DNA from: Brevipalpus yothersi
Lineage: Eukaryota > Arthropoda > Arachnida > Trombidiformes > Tenuipalpidae
DNA length: 64,000 nt
Assembly: GCA_003956705.1 (NCBI GenBank)
Contig: QZCP01000001.1
Span: 567,528 to 631,527, forward strand
Direction of reading: 5' to 3'
Part shown: piece after piece, positions 21,640 through 34,044 of the stretch
Layout of the letters: each line of letters begins with the position of its first letter
Numbering within the stretch: position 1 is the first letter of the stretch
Made by a program: the position numbers and the translations under genes
Notes under the pieces: model-generated
Told to the model about the DNA's origin: nothing
Database searches by the model: none
What the model saw: only the letters and a program-made list of their open reading frames with translations

Positions 21640-23030
21640 AATGATAATTTGACAATAAATAAAGACGTTTTCTTCAGAATTCTCGTTACACGTTTCAAGA
21701 AGTTGATGATCTTACTGTTTCGACCTATCATCTAAGAATTTCCTATTTCGAGTTGGATGTGCATGCCCCTTTTTATGATCAGAGGTACTCCTTAGAGAAG
21801 GATCAGTCCTGAGTGCAGCGAATGAGTGCATGATCTCTGTGGGGCTAATATCATTATTGATGCTTCACAAGTTGTTTCTCTAGTACATGAGCCAAGATTC
21901 AAAATCCAGACAGAATACTTGCTTCAACGAATTTTAGTAATAAATGAGGAAATCTTCCACCAAAGAGGTTGAATTTTCCGGAATTCGGCCTACTGAGATG
22001 AGGATTAATACTTATGATGCCAATATCATGGCTTTCATCAGTGTTTTTTGTCCCGATTCGACGATGTGTTTTTCTTATGAAACATATCAAGATCAAATGC
22101 TAAATGCTGGAACAAAAAATAATCTTCCCAATTGCTGAAGTTTGCTGATCACTACTAGTGGTGAGCCTCTTCCCTCAATAATGCTACTTACAATTCTATG
22201 TATGACTAAAAGGCTTGTTAGCTCTTGAAGAAAATGAAACTTATACTCGGTCAATGTTCTTTGCAAAAACAGTTATCGTTTCATCATGTGTGCAAGCTAA
22301 GCATTTTCAAACGATCAACAGGATTCAGAGAAAATATACCAACAAGTCAGGAAGCTCAAATGTCTTTCACATTGCGTAGACGAGAAAAAAAAGCAATCAA
22401 AATATTTATGGGAAAATGATTAGACGGAGTAATTAGTGAATCGGCTCATGAATTGTGATGCAATATGCACAATAGAACAATCGAATGCATCACTTCCCGA
22501 TGTTCCGAATCACCTCATCCGATGCAGTATTCCTAGATTCTATAATCGAAAATCAAGCGAACAATCTTCGAAATAAGGAAGGAATTAATAATGATGATCC
22601 ATAAGTTTCAGAAGCAAGAAACTTTTGGAAACAAAACTTCCATAGGTGAGGAGCAGAATTCATTTTTTTCCGGAAGATAGTTTCTTCCCACTGACTATCC
22701 AAACCAAACCAATCCAAAGTATTGATAATTGCAAGTGATGGAAGAAATTGCAGTATCACTGCAAGTTTCTCTCATTCTTCTATCTTACACCATTGATCAT
22801 CATCATCATCCAGGAGAAAATAATTAAACATAGACATAGACATAGTGAGAGAGGTAATTTTAACCTTTCGATAGCAAGGGTCATAAGAAAGTTGATTAAA
22901 GAAAGAAAGAGGGAGAGATTAATGATGATTAAGTAGGCCTTATATAGCGGGAGCTGAATTGAGCTGACGATGTGAGTTGCTGCTTCAAGTGTGAAGTCCA
23001 AACATGAACAGCTCTCGTGGACATGCTATA
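21640..23030. other. Intergenic region NBR1 / GAPVD1
   Basis: About 1.4 kb. Overlapping AATAAA signals at 21654-21663 end the NBR1 gene. No other gene is supported. From 23031 onward the sequence is the parent copy of the duplication found at 16541. Confidence 0.6.
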
Positions 23031-23503
23031 CACACACATTCATATACGTTTGTTTTGATCTCGTTTATGGTGTTTGATTTTCTTTGTTTTTATCGAATCA
23101 AATTTAGTTTATTTGTTTTCTATGCAATGACCACATCGTTATTGTGATCATTATCTTTTCTTCCATATTGAGGAATACATTTACACATTCTAATCGAGAT
23201 CTGAATCATGTAGAGCAGTGTTAATGATGAGGAGACAATTAGAAATATTTTTTGATCCCTCCAATAATTGTTGTTACTCGGATTCTGTTTGTTTCCATTG
23301 TTTTGTCTGTATATGTGGGCTCAACAATATCAATTTCACACACTATTAACACCTCTCGTTTTCATCATCAAATGATTTACATTTTGAGGACCTTGAAAAT
23401 GTTTTCATCCGTGTGATCGATCATCACCACTTGTGGTCATCCTTTTTTTGTGTCTTCTGTGATCATTGTGAGGCTTCCATCAAATCTTGTCTTTACCTTG
23501 GTC

Positions 23504-26495
23504 ATGGATCTGATTAACAATTCAAAATATTCCAATGGTCCTGATCCTTTTTCTACTGCTTCCGATTACACTGGCTACGATATTGTACGACTAGGTCATG
23601 AACTTCATCGTAAACAATTATTCCTCAATTCCCAAAGAGAATCATTAGTCAAATTGAAGGATGATTTGAGTAAATTAAATGATGAATTGTTCAAATTATC
23701 ATGGGTCAATGGTAAGAAGCGGCTCAATATAGATCAATTGTTAGCCTGTGGACCTGATCAAAATCCAGGACTTCATTGTCTTCAAGCCATAACTCTGGAC
23801 AATGTGGTATACAAAGATGCCCATCTCAAATTATCATGTTTAGCTGGAGAATTCAGTGAACTTCTTTTAACTCTAAGAGCAAGACCAGATTATGTTGCAC
23901 TTCTTCTTATGGAACTTGAACGTTACAGTATAACTAATTTGCCATTGATCACCTCGATAATCATGTCTACACTTTATGGAGACTGTTTATTGCCTGAAGA
24001 TCAACGTCTTGTATTAGCTCTTCTCAAAGATTTATTGACTCGCCAAATTGCTTCATGTGACAATCCTCGACGTCTTCTTCGCCAGGGATCTTGTGCATTT
24101 TATCGGGTTTACAAATCTTACATCGAAAATATAAGACCAGCCAAATTGTTTCTTATTAATGCGCTCCGAGAGCCGATCATGTCAGTTCTTATTGACGATG
24201 ATTCATATTTGGAGATTGATCCGGATAATCCGCAGATAAAATTCACTCCAGAACATCGATCTCGTCATCCGATTCACGAATCTAATTTGGATCAAAATCG
24301 CGAATTGATGATCTTCAAATTAACCACCCTTGTTGCCAAGTTCATAGAAAGTATTGATAGCAATTTGACCTGTTTTCCTGATGATCTTCGATGGTTGATC
24401 AAGCAACTCTATTCTTCTCTATCAACACGTCAGAGGAACGTGCTTAAAGCAAAAGAAATCAGTATTACATGCTATGAATTGGTCTTTGCTGACTTTATTT
24501 GTCATGCAATCATCAATCCTGAACAATATGGTATTGTAGATACTTATATAAGCGATGTGGCTCGTTTTAATTTAATGCAAATTGCTCAAATCATCCAGTC
24601 GTTGGTGATGAATGATTGGGATCATGTAGAATCTAAGTACAAAAATCTTTGCTCCAAAATACCGAGCGACAGTTTCTCGAAAAATTTGGGTCTCATATTC
24701 CTCAAGGATACATCCAGTCATGAACCGTTCCCACCTGTCTACACCACTAGTTGTGATATTTCTCGAACTGCACTTTTCATAACTGAGCCTGATCTTTATG
24801 AGCTTATCAGCTCCTTCTTCAATTTGAATAAGATATGTTTCAATAATAGTGTTAGAACAATACTCTTACAATTGATCACTAAAATTCCAGAATCAACTTA
24901 TGCTGAAGCACTCGGTCGTAAAAGTACAATTTACATCGCACCAAAAAATAGTGACAGCAACGAGGAAGTGAATCTCAGTGAATCAAGTAAATTGAAGCGA
25001 GGTCTACTGAAAAGAGTCACTCGGCGGAAAAACAATCAGGACCAGCGTAATAGTGTCAACAGCAATAGTGGTGGTAGCACTCCCACAAAAAATTCGAATA
25101 GTCCAAATATCATCAATTCATCGCTTCATGCTTCATCTTCATCGATACCTTCGCTCAACTCAAATGATGATCAGCAATCAAATAGTAAAGCAAAGAATGA
25201 CAGCGATACTCTGCAAACTGAAGTGTTGGTTTTCAATCTTCCCGAAGCAAGTGTAAGCTCAAAAGTGTCCTTAGATCTCTCGACAAATGTTGAGAAACTG
25301 ATCATTTTATCAGAGAGTGATAACTTGGATGAACAGCTGGAAACCGAAGTCAAAACTTTTAGTCACATACTCAGTTGTGTCGATATTCAAACTTGTGATA
25401 TATCTGTGAATCAGCTTAAAGACATACCTGTCGAATCAGAAGAGTTTATATCAGAGATGATTTCAATTTTTCAAGTGAGTTTCAGTTGATTATGTTTCCT
25501 TTTCCTAACAATATTGTACTCTTTACTCTTTACTCTAGACTGTTTCAGCTGAAAGGCTTTTCAGAGATGATCATTACGATGCCATTGCTCTACATGAAGC
25601 AATCAGACTTTTGAGATCATGGAGCAAAGCAGACATTATTAAACTTGTAAATGTTCTCAGAAAAGAGAGTGATGAGAAATATTCGCACTCTAATCTTCTT
25701 CTCAAACAGCATCAGAGCCTTCTTGGTACCACTTCTCTTGTCAAGCGAATAATCGATTACTTGGAACGAGATAAGCAAGTCTCAAATCATATCTTGGTCA
25801 GCCAATGTGCTCGGTTCTACATCAATAGCAAAGACAAAGAACTTGATGAATTCATTCAAAATTTTCAGAAACTTGCTGCTTCGGACGAAAAGACCCAGCT
25901 TGTAGATACATTCCTCAATACCCTGTACAGTGATATGGAGAGTGATCAGATGTGGCAGATTGTCACCGAAGAGCAGTTTGAATATGGGAAGAAGCTTGTT
26001 GAAAGATTCGTCATGGGACAGATATATCCTCATGCGCTCTATCCAAACGTTGAGGGTGATATTTTCAGAGATCAAATTCTACAGAAACATATAAATACCT
26101 TATCAGGCCTTATATCACCCGACCATGAAGACCTTAAAATCCCTCCCGAGTATCACGTTCAATGTCCTTGGATAGCAATACAAAAACAAATATTGACGAT
26201 TAATGCATACAAAACTCCCCGAGAAAAAGTGGAATGCGTTTTGAAATGTTGCAAAATGATCATGAATTCACTCAGTCTTGCTAACTTGAAATCGATACCA
26301 GGAGCAGACAATATGATTCCTGTGTTAGTATTTGTTCTCATCAAAGCCAACCCTTCCTGGCTTCTCTCTAATGTTCAATACGTCAACAGCTTTTATGACA
26401 AAAAATTAGCTGGTGAACATGCATATTATTGGACTTATTTTAGCTCTGCGGTGGAATTTGTTAAAACAATGGATTATCAAGAAACAAGCAAATAA
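23504..26495 (+). CDS. GAPVD1: GAPVD1 / RME-6: RasGAP and VPS9-domain endocytic regulator
   Basis: Two exons, 23504-25474 and 25539-26495, joined in phase 0 through a 64-nt intron; 975 aa. Residues ~20-400 match the GAPVD1 RasGAP region, with NPRRLLRQGSCAF, CFPDDLRWLIKQL and the signature NPEQYGI followed by VARFNLMQI. A low-complexity Ser/Asn linker follows (~490-580), then the C-terminal VPS9 domain (from ~690), with PHALYPNVEGDI, PREKVECVLKCCKMI and GADNMIPVLVFVLI. The protein activates Rab5 (and Rab31 in vertebrates) through VPS9 at clathrin-coated pits and early endosomes. Human GAPVD1 is ~1478 aa; the shortfall is the middle region. The frame is open upstream to a GTG, but the first ATG is at 23504. 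A partial copy lies 6.5 kb upstream. Confidence 0.95.
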
Positions 26496-26912
26496 TGTCA
26501 ATCAACTTCAATTGCTCAAATGGAAATATTTCGAAAAAACAACATCATTATCAATTGTTTCCGTCCACAGAATAGCTTTTCTATTAATGCTCGTTTGCAC
26601 GTATCGCCCAAATTGAAAATTTTTTGCCATTTTGGCCAATCTATTCATATATATTTTGTAACTCAAACAAATTTTAATGAGATATTTGAAGCTCTACTTT
26701 ATAAGGGATATTTAATTTATTTGATGTTTTACATTTGTTGTTATATTCCTGAAGATACCATTTTGATATTTGATACTAAAAAAATTCATCTCCACATTCT
26801 TATTCATCTCCTCTCTCAACTAGCTGCCTTCTTTACTTTCCCAGGCCACTACTTTTCTCGCTACTTCATTGATCGTTTGAAAAAATCTTCTCCTAGCATC
26901 TGAGAATTGTGT
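26496..26912. other. GAPVD1 3' UTR and spacer before tRNA-Pro
   Basis: AT-rich 3' flank of GAPVD1. An open frame at 26520-26903 shows no recognisable features and is probably chance. Confidence 0.5.
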
Positions 26913-26984
26913 GGGTCAGTGGTCTAGGGGTATGATTCTCGCTTAGGGTGCGAGAGGTCCCGGGTTCAAATCCCGGCTGACCCC
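26913..26984 (+). tRNA. tRNA-Pro: tRNA-Pro (anticodon AGG)
   Basis: A complete cloverleaf can be folded. The acceptor arm GGGTCAG pairs with CTGACCC. The D arm follows GGTCTAGGGGTATGA. The anticodon stem CTCGC/GCGAG holds the loop TTAGGGT, giving AGG (reads CCU). The T arm contains the B box GGTTCAAATCC. A C discriminator is followed by a TTTTT Pol III terminator at about 26988. There is no intron and CCA is not encoded, as usual for a nuclear tRNA gene. It stands alone between GAPVD1 and GNPNAT1. Confidence 0.97.
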
Positions 26985-27456
26985 ATCTTTTTCCCTTTTG
27001 ACTAGGAATTTTTTCACTACTCTCATAGCCTCCAAAAATTCTTGTTACACTCTAATCTGTCCGTTTATTGACTAATTTGTTGGAGTAAGAGTTAATTTAA
27101 TTGTATTCCACCAAATGATGAATTAAATTGCTGGGTTATCGGTAGATCATCGGAACGTTTCGGCTTTGAGCAACACAGCTTCCCCTTGAAGCGTAACTTG
27201 ACTAGATCCCAATGGCCTCACTAGGTTTTAGTGGAGGTGTTAAGGGAAAGATTGATTCTAACAAGTAGTTGTAAGTCCCATTTCTGAGAGAAAAGTAGAC
27301 TGTTTCCTTCCTCTCATGATTAGGATTTTGAAAATATCATTTATTCGTTGATATTCTATAGCATTATTGATTTCCAAAAGACAGATACCAAAACTCCAGG
27401 GGGTCAACAGTATAAAAGATAATGCCCACATGCGAAAGTTATATGCAATAATACTG
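26985..27456. other. Spacer and GNPNAT1 3' UTR
   Basis: Pol III terminator T-run at the start, then about 450 bp of noncoding sequence. The open frame at 27258-27620 (-) is out of frame with GNPNAT1 and is a shadow. Confidence 0.5.
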
Positions 27457-28260
27457 TCAAACTTTGAGTTTTTTCTCAAATCTACATGTAAGATAATTTG
27501 CTCGGCCGGACTCTTGAGTGAATCCCAATGATTTGTAAAAAGAAATTTTATCATCAGCACAGTCAAGATCCATCTTGTAAGCTCCTTGATTGAGAACCAG
27601 CAACTTGAGGCACAAGACAAGGGCCTTACCTAGTCCTTGTCCACGATATTTTTCATCAACTACAACATCTTGCACATGTCCAACCTAGATGAAAATCAAA
27701 CAATGTAGCTCAGAAAGAGCGTTTGAGGCTCGAAGAAGAAGTAGCACTGGAGCAAAAATTATGATTAGCATCTTTTTTCAAAGATGATCAAGCTCAATCA
27801 TGAGGCTTGAAATGCTTAGAGATAATTTAAAAATAGATAAACTAACATAACATTTGTCCAGAGACTTACCCAAGCACATTCATGAGTGAATTTAGGCTCG
27901 AAAAGCAAAGTTGCCGAAGCAGCAACTTGATTGGTGTTCAAATCTTCCAAAATGATTATTCTCATCAATTGAGAGCTTTTCATGAGCTGGAAACGTTCTA
28001 ATCAAACACAAAATGAGATGAGTAAGATGAATAAATGATTATTGATTCAACTTACCTTCATAATCTTTTCTGGAAATTGTTCCCACAACGGACAGCTGAG
28101 ATAAAACATTCAGATGTCCATGGTCAAAATCATCAATTCGGAGTGGACGAAGTTTCAAACCTTTCTCAGAAAGCTTGAAATCACAATCTTTACCGACCAG
28201 TGACCAGTCCAGATTTTCGATTACTTGTGGATCAAACAAGTATGTATCGTTGGCCACCAT
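27457..28260 (-). CDS. GNPNAT1: Glucosamine 6-phosphate N-acetyltransferase
   Basis: Three exons in transcript order, 28260-28056, 27997-27870 and 27684-27457, joined in frame to give 186 aa (human 184). The N-terminus has the family pattern FDPQVIENLDW, followed by LKLRPLRIDDFDHGH. The GNAT core carries VEDVVV-like HVQDVVVDEKY and the acetyl-CoA loop RGQGLGKAL, then DDKISFYKSLGF. The enzyme makes N-acetylglucosamine 6-phosphate from glucosamine 6-phosphate and acetyl-CoA in the cytosol, the second step toward UDP-GlcNAc, which feeds N-glycans and, in arthropods, chitin. The ATG at 28260 is the first in frame after the upstream stretch; the open frame reaches a TTG at 28350 but that extension is hydrophobic and not seen in the family. 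Confidence 0.93.
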
Positions 28261-30715
28261 GCCTATGACTAAGAGAACCCAAACAGAGACTTTTACCACA
28301 CACACAGAACCAAAACAAAAGTGATGCAATCGATTGCGCAGAGCTTGCAACTACTGACTTGGAGGACAAACGAATCACTTCGACTTTTCGTTCAAAAGAA
28401 TCAACTTTTATGGTAATTCTTATTCCTTCAAACATCACATCAAAATGCTCCATAAATGCACTTAATCACAACTGGTTTGGAAACTCCCAAAGGCCTTCTC
28501 TGATTGGGAAGATTGAAAGTGAAGTTATCAACCAATCAAGAGCTCGGATTTAGCAATTCGTTCTGACGAAAAAATTTCATCTCAAACAGAGGAGGAAAAG
28601 AGAGAGTGAGATATAAATCAGGTAATGTACTTTGCTCAGAAGCTAATCAAGTTCACTAATTGCTTGTGCAGGTTAGTTAGCATCTTGCTTTCAATTCCCT
28701 ACACTTGGAATCAAAAATATTCCGAGTTTCCGCAAATCGCAAATCGACTAACAAGTTGTAAGTGATATATTATGTGTACACATAAGCTGGACAGAATGAG
28801 CTCCAGTGCGATTGAAGTTGTGTATAATAGCTAGTTCAAGAACTGAGATAATATCGAGGCTTTTTGGGAGTTGTCGTCTTTACCGGTCAGAAATTCTTGT
28901 TAATATTCAAGGTCTGATGAGAACTTGGTCTTGAATCAGAGAGATAGTGAGCCATTCGAGTAGACATTTCATCAGAAAATTCAAATTGCCCCCTGACTTG
29001 ATGAGTAGAATTTTTCTCAAATTTATAATTAATTGCATATTTTTCTAGAAAATATATGAAAATCCAATTCGAGAGCCTTTTTAATTTTACTACTTTTTAT
29101 GAATGAAAAGTGAAATTATACTCATCAAAATTCATTTCCTCACTTCTTTTCAATTGGAATAATTTCCCAGAGGAGCAATTGGGTTTAGTCACTGCAGCAT
29201 AAAAAATAGATCTATTGAGTCTTGGTTGATCGCTGATTAGTTTTTCCAGAGTCTGGTGAAACTAGACTGAATAATGGCTTTCGTAGTACCTACAGAAATA
29301 GCACTGAACCTAACTTCTTAAGGTGCATTTATGACATGGGAGCTTTCAGAGTTTTCGAACCAAAAAATTAAGGAAGTACAAATGCATATGAGCTGTGCCA
29401 ACATGTATGTATTTTATATTCATCTAACTGTAAAATTGTGTTCATTTTTGAAACCTCTAAATTTGAAGTGGCTAAAAATATCAAAATTTGGAACTCTTCT
29501 TCCTCATTTAGAATGGAGAACAATGAGTTTTTGACTCCCTAATTCACCATCAACAAGATCTCAAGAATTTTCCATGGTCCCAGGCAGTGACGCAATAGAA
29601 TGAACATGAGATATATCAGAAGTGTTGGCAATTTTGGCTCCACAAAGTGAGGGTAAATGTTCCTCGAGTCCATGGTCGAACTTTTTCCTTGAGCTGTCAT
29701 CCCTCAACTCTTTTAGAAGACCTGGAAGAGCTTCACTCTGCTTCTAATACTGAATCTCTCCATTCTGCTGACATATAATTGGGAGAAATATATTCACGGT
29801 TCCATGGCTCTAGACATGCTCCGAATTCGCTTCATGTCTCATATAATCAGGCATCTGAACATTCAGAACATTCCGAAGCCTTGCGCGTACACTCAAAGCG
29901 CTGTTTACTTCTTGAAAATAGTGAATTTAATGAGTATAATTAGATTATAATTGTGACTTCTTTTTTCCAAAAATTGTGTTAAAAAAATTCTATTCTTGAG
30001 AGTCACTAGAACTCTCCATTATTCTACGCTCAGGAAACCTCCGATCTCGATTCACTTAACGGAATGATGCAACCTCCAACACCATCCATTAATCCGCTTG
30101 AATTTTGGTCGGACCTTAATCATCGGTCCTTGTTTTTTAGATGAGCTTATTCTTTACAACCTGCTGGTTTGCAATATGACATTTTTTAGACGTTTCACGG
30201 GTAAGCAGTCATATTACTAATCGATTGTATGAATGCTCGTTCTGACAAGCTCATATTCTCACGAGATTGATTACGAGCTCGAATCGAGAGAATTCTCAGA
30301 AAGCCAGAATTTTTTGATCAATTAGATGATAAAAGAATCTTGTTTGACACTTTACAGTTCAAGCTGATAGAAAAAGTGTATGTATGAGTGAAATGAAAAA
30401 TTTCCATTATCTCAGTGTGGAGATGGTTTGCTTCATGTTACTTCAATACAGTCACATCCCGCTAAATTCATATATTTTGTAAATTACTTTGATACAGATA
30501 TGAGATATGAGATTCAAAGATATTCTGTCTCTTCCTTCCCTCGGTCAGTCTCGAATGTTCCCTCCATATTCGTAAAAGTTTTGAGTCGTGATTTTTAACG
30601 CAAACCCTAAGCTGCTCAAATTTTAGTAGCAGCTATAGATTGATCCAAGTTTACTGGTAGTTTCTCATATTGCAAGTCGAACTGAAATTTTGAGATCCAT
30701 ATCCATCTTTTTCAG
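28261..30715. other. Long intergenic region, promoter of GNPNAT1 and 5' part of the Ly6 gene
   Basis: About 2.4 kb with no supported complete gene. The first exon of the Ly6-fold gene must lie here or further upstream. One candidate is 30384-30414, whose frame would join in phase 1 to the exon at 30716, but its donor (GTGTGG) is weak. The rest is AT-rich with no repeats of note. Confidence 0.4.
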
Positions 30716-31317
30716 GCTGCCTCCTTGGTTTTATAGTCATTTTTGTCATATCATCCGTGGAAAGTGCAGAGGAATGCCTTAATAGTAAGTAATTGGATTC
30801 AGCCCCCAATCGATTAAATTAACATTATCGATTTCTTTGCTTTCACTCGTCCTTTCACCACCAGAGAAGAGGACACAATGCTTTGTCTGCACCACCGAGA
30901 ACAATCCCCATTGCCAGGATCCATTTAATCAAACTCTCGATACACCAGTAAGCGAAAGGTTGGTACCTCTTAAGCACTGTGAAGGCTGTTGCGTAAAGAT
31001 TATCAGAGAGCAAGGAACGCGTAAGTAAATTTATCACCCGAGTCTATCGATTTTAGAAGTGAAAAATTAATTAACTCAATTTTAATCTCTACTAATTAGC
31101 TGAACAACTCATTCAACGGAGCTGCCTGAGCGATATTGGAATCAAGTTGTTCATGGTGGATCTTGTATGCATGGAGGAGTCCAATGGTAAAGGAGAAATG
31201 TGTTTTTGTGAAACTGATGGTTGCAATCGAACTAATTCCCGAACATATCCATTCAGGGCATTTTTTATGCTCATATTTTTAGCTGTTCCTATGATATCAT
31301 TTCATCTAGTGAGCTAA
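30716..31317 (+). CDS. Ly6/uPAR-fold (three-finger) membrane-anchored protein, 5' end unresolved
   Basis: Three exons, 30716-30784, 30865-31020 and 31100-31317, join in frame; the first coding exon is not identified, so the entry is 5'-partial. The first exon shown encodes the hydrophobic part of a signal peptide (LLGFIVIFVISSVESA). The mature part begins with CFVCTTENNPHC and has the spaced cysteines of the insect Ly6 family, including CEGCCVK, QRSCLSDIG and the closing CETDGCN. The last ~20 residues are hydrophobic, as in a GPI-anchor signal. Fly relatives (boudin, crooked, coiled, quiver) are GPI-linked proteins acting in septate junctions or channel trafficking; which of these it matches cannot be told. 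Poly(A) signal AATAAA at 31488. Confidence 0.75.
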
Positions 31318-32002
31318 ACTCATTTTCATCGAATTATTTATGTTGATATTAGAACAAGTCTGAACCTCTACATTTCGCGTTGTCTTCCAGCAATACATGT
31401 ACTTCAAAAATTGTTAGACAACAATACTCCTCTCTGTTTAATTGCTTTTAGAATATTTCTTAGGCTTTTAATATACACTGCAAGATAAATAAACTGTCAT
31501 AAACTATGGAAATACAGATCTTATCTTGAGAATCACAAATTGATACTCTTATTTTAAACAAATTTAGAATTCTTCACATCGAATTCATTTAAGTTTCCAT
31601 AACTTGAGCCCCTTTTCGAAACAGAAAATCGGCACCCCTATGGCTGGTAAAATCTAAAAATGGTAAAAAATTCTGGGGCTGAAAAATTTTTGTGGCCTTT
31701 TTTCGTGATAAGAACTTTTTTTAATAATCGATTAGCTTTCGAAAGATTAATCGATTGCTCAGAACTTTACGATCAATCAGTTGATCAACTAAAACGAACA
31801 ATCGTCCAGCCATAATTGACAAAAGTCTTGAATTCTGCGCTTAAAAGTTGGATGTGAGAGCCAATCACAAGACGGAGCCATTTGCTATGCTAGACTCAGT
31901 CCTTCAAAGTCAGATCTTGTTTGTGTCCTTTTGGAACAACATTTTCGATTGTTTTGATTTTTTTCGGCCCAAATAAGACCCTTGATTAGTGTTGGATTAA
32001 CA
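31318..32002. other. Intergenic region Ly6 gene / COX5B
   Basis: Contains the Ly6 gene 3' UTR with AATAAA at 31488-31493 and then the COX5B promoter. No further gene seen. Confidence 0.5.
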
Positions 32003-32620
32003 ATGTTTCGCAATATATCACGATTGAATAGAGTTTTGTGTCAAGTAAGACACAAATCTAATGTGGCCAAAGACAAGACACCAGCAGCAACCGTAACAGG
32101 TGCCCTGATTGAGCCTCTGAAAACTGGTACCAATAGTAAGTATTGAGGGAATTTAAGTGTGAATTTTATTAATATCATGAGCGATTCGATTGCCTCTGTA
32201 TTGATGCATGAAATTTTCTTACCTTTTGATAGAACCTTTTGGAAATCCTGATGGTATGGAACATTCTGTTGGTTATCTTAAAGCGGAAATAATGCTCGGT
32301 GAGATGGGTATACTGGTGAGTATTTGGATGTTTTAGTGTTATGGACATGTATATTGAGTGATGATTTCTCTCCTCAGGATCCATTCTTTGCCCAATGTTA
32401 CCACAGTCAAGATGGTGTTGGCACGAAAGAAAATCCTCATATTGTTCCAATTCTAAAAGGCGATGATGAGCGTTTCGTTGCCTGCGTATGTGAACCAGAT
32501 CAAACGTACCTCTGTTATCATCCAATCGAACCAGATTTGCAAATAAGATGTGAATGTGGTATTTGGTTCAAAGGCGTAGAGGTTCCTCATCCGTTTGAGT
32601 GGTTACCAAGGATGATTTGA
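32003..32620 (+). CDS. COX5B: Cytochrome c oxidase subunit 5B, mitochondrial
   Basis: Three exons, 32003-32135, 32233-32315 and 32378-32620, joined in frame; 152 aa (human precursor 129). The basic, Arg-rich N-terminus (MFRNISRLNRVLCQVRHKS) is a mitochondrial presequence. The mature domain shows DPFFAQCYHS and the zinc-binding pattern CVC ... CECG of the COX5B beta-barrel, ending HPFEWLPRMI. It is a nuclear-encoded peripheral subunit of complex IV on the matrix side of the inner membrane. There is a short insertion with an extra Cys between the two CxC pairs compared with mammals. AATAAA follows at 32686. Its 3' flank was copied to 57.97 kb, but the coding part was not. Confidence 0.93.
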
Positions 32621-32680
32621 AGTACCCCAGTATCCAGATTGAATATATTAGACCAGTGTTAGGTTTCGTTTTGAGTTATA

Positions 32681-33182
32681 AAGGAAATAAAACTCATTCT
32701 TTAAAAGTGAGCTACAAAGAATAGCTAATTACAGTTGCCATCTCCAAAAGAGTGAATATAGCCCTGTTTTCGGTTCCTTTCTGAGAAATATAAATTGTCT
32801 CAAAAATATACAAGATAAGCTAAACACTCCTCTATGTTGATGGAGAGAGGTGAAATAATAAGCTCGAAACCGCTAAGATTCGGTTGATTGTCACTCTTCT
32901 CCCAAGTATACTGGCCAGTGATTCTTGATCTTCTCTCCCTCATTGAATGTCTATGATGAACCCTACATTTGATCTGTGTTCTTTTTGGAAAGCAGTAAAT
33001 GTTCAGACTGTACAGTTGACTTCAGTATTTATTCGCAAAAAATTGGTACTCCCTCGCTCCAAAATGTAGCTCTAGGATGGAGTGAGTCGAGGCTCTTTGC
33101 TCGAAAGTTTCGAGTCAAAACAGTCGTTATCGGTAAGCTCAGCTCCTGAATCTTGAAATCAAGTTCCTCTAAGTTTCAGCAT
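32681..33182 (+). repeat. Duplicated segment C: COX5B 3' flank (source copy)
   Basis: Starting at the COX5B poly(A) signal, this noncoding sequence recurs at 57972-58487 in the same orientation, with short indels and scattered substitutions; a stretch from TGATGGAGAGAGG to GTCACTCTTCTCC is essentially identical. Here it directly continues the real COX5B gene, so this is the source location. Confidence 0.85.
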
Positions 33183-33925
33183 ATGATCGTTCCTCCAGTT
33201 CGTAATGAATCCAGCGATCAATCGCCTCCGTTGATCCAATGAGTACGGAGGCTGTGAAGGGGTTAGATAGGAGCGAGAGTCACAAGGGAGCTCATCTTCA
33301 TCACCGACAGGCATTTCGGCTTTTGATTTATCATCTCCATCAGCTTCGTCTAGCATTGTAGAGTCTGTTATCGTCGTCCCCATTCACATATTCACCGGAA
33401 GCTTCAGCTCTTGATTGGCATGTTCCGTTTGCACGAAAACATGGTCTGAGAAGAATGTCCGCTGACAAAAGCAATGTTGCTTATCAGATGCAGAAATTGA
33501 TGAGCCAAAGTAATTAGCAGCAGAGTTTAAAACAAAAGGAAAGATACTATAAGGGACAAGATCAGATTCGAAATATGCTCATGAATATACAAGGGTATAT
33601 TGCTCAGATAATCCAACAGGAATTGGCATCTTACAAGCTTGTAGCTTCTTAGCAAGCTTAATTACAGTCCGATGTATCAGTACGTTCTACTCCTGACAAT
33701 CTACCAGCTGCACATTCTGTATCTACCTCAGTTCCGTCATCCTATTCACCCAACTATCAGTCACAATCGATTTATTATCATTCTTCCAGTAAGGCCTCCG
33801 ATTAACCAAAAACACTATCAGCATCAGAAAGCTGAACATTCTGATATGTCCAGGGAAGACTTTGGATTGATCAGCAATCCAGTGAAGCATATGATTGTGG
33901 TTCTAGTTTAGATTCCAATTGATTG
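33183..33925 (+). pseudogene. Broken copy of the serine-rich secreted protein gene (copy S'1)
   Basis: Nucleotide homology to the serine-rich gene at 52259-56317, covering the last part of its third exon (parent ~55567-56160), with some lines nearly identical (for example around CGAAAACATGGTCTGAGAAG). It has no start, has in-frame stops (TAG in AGTAATTAGCAG where the parent has CAG, another after GCTTGTAGC), indels and a changed 3' end. The first ~20 bp resemble the extreme 3' end of the parent coding region placed ahead of the middle part, so the copy seems permuted. It shares its stop and altered tail with the copy at 58488, so both descend from one broken ancestor. Confidence 0.85.
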
Positions 33926-34044
33926 AAGAACTTGAATGGAATTGTATTCATTAGTTTGATTTAATTTCACTTGACATTTAAATCAGGAATCTCTTTCCGA
34001 CAATCTCGTTAGCTTAAAGCCGGCCAACAGCTTTGTTATCCATG

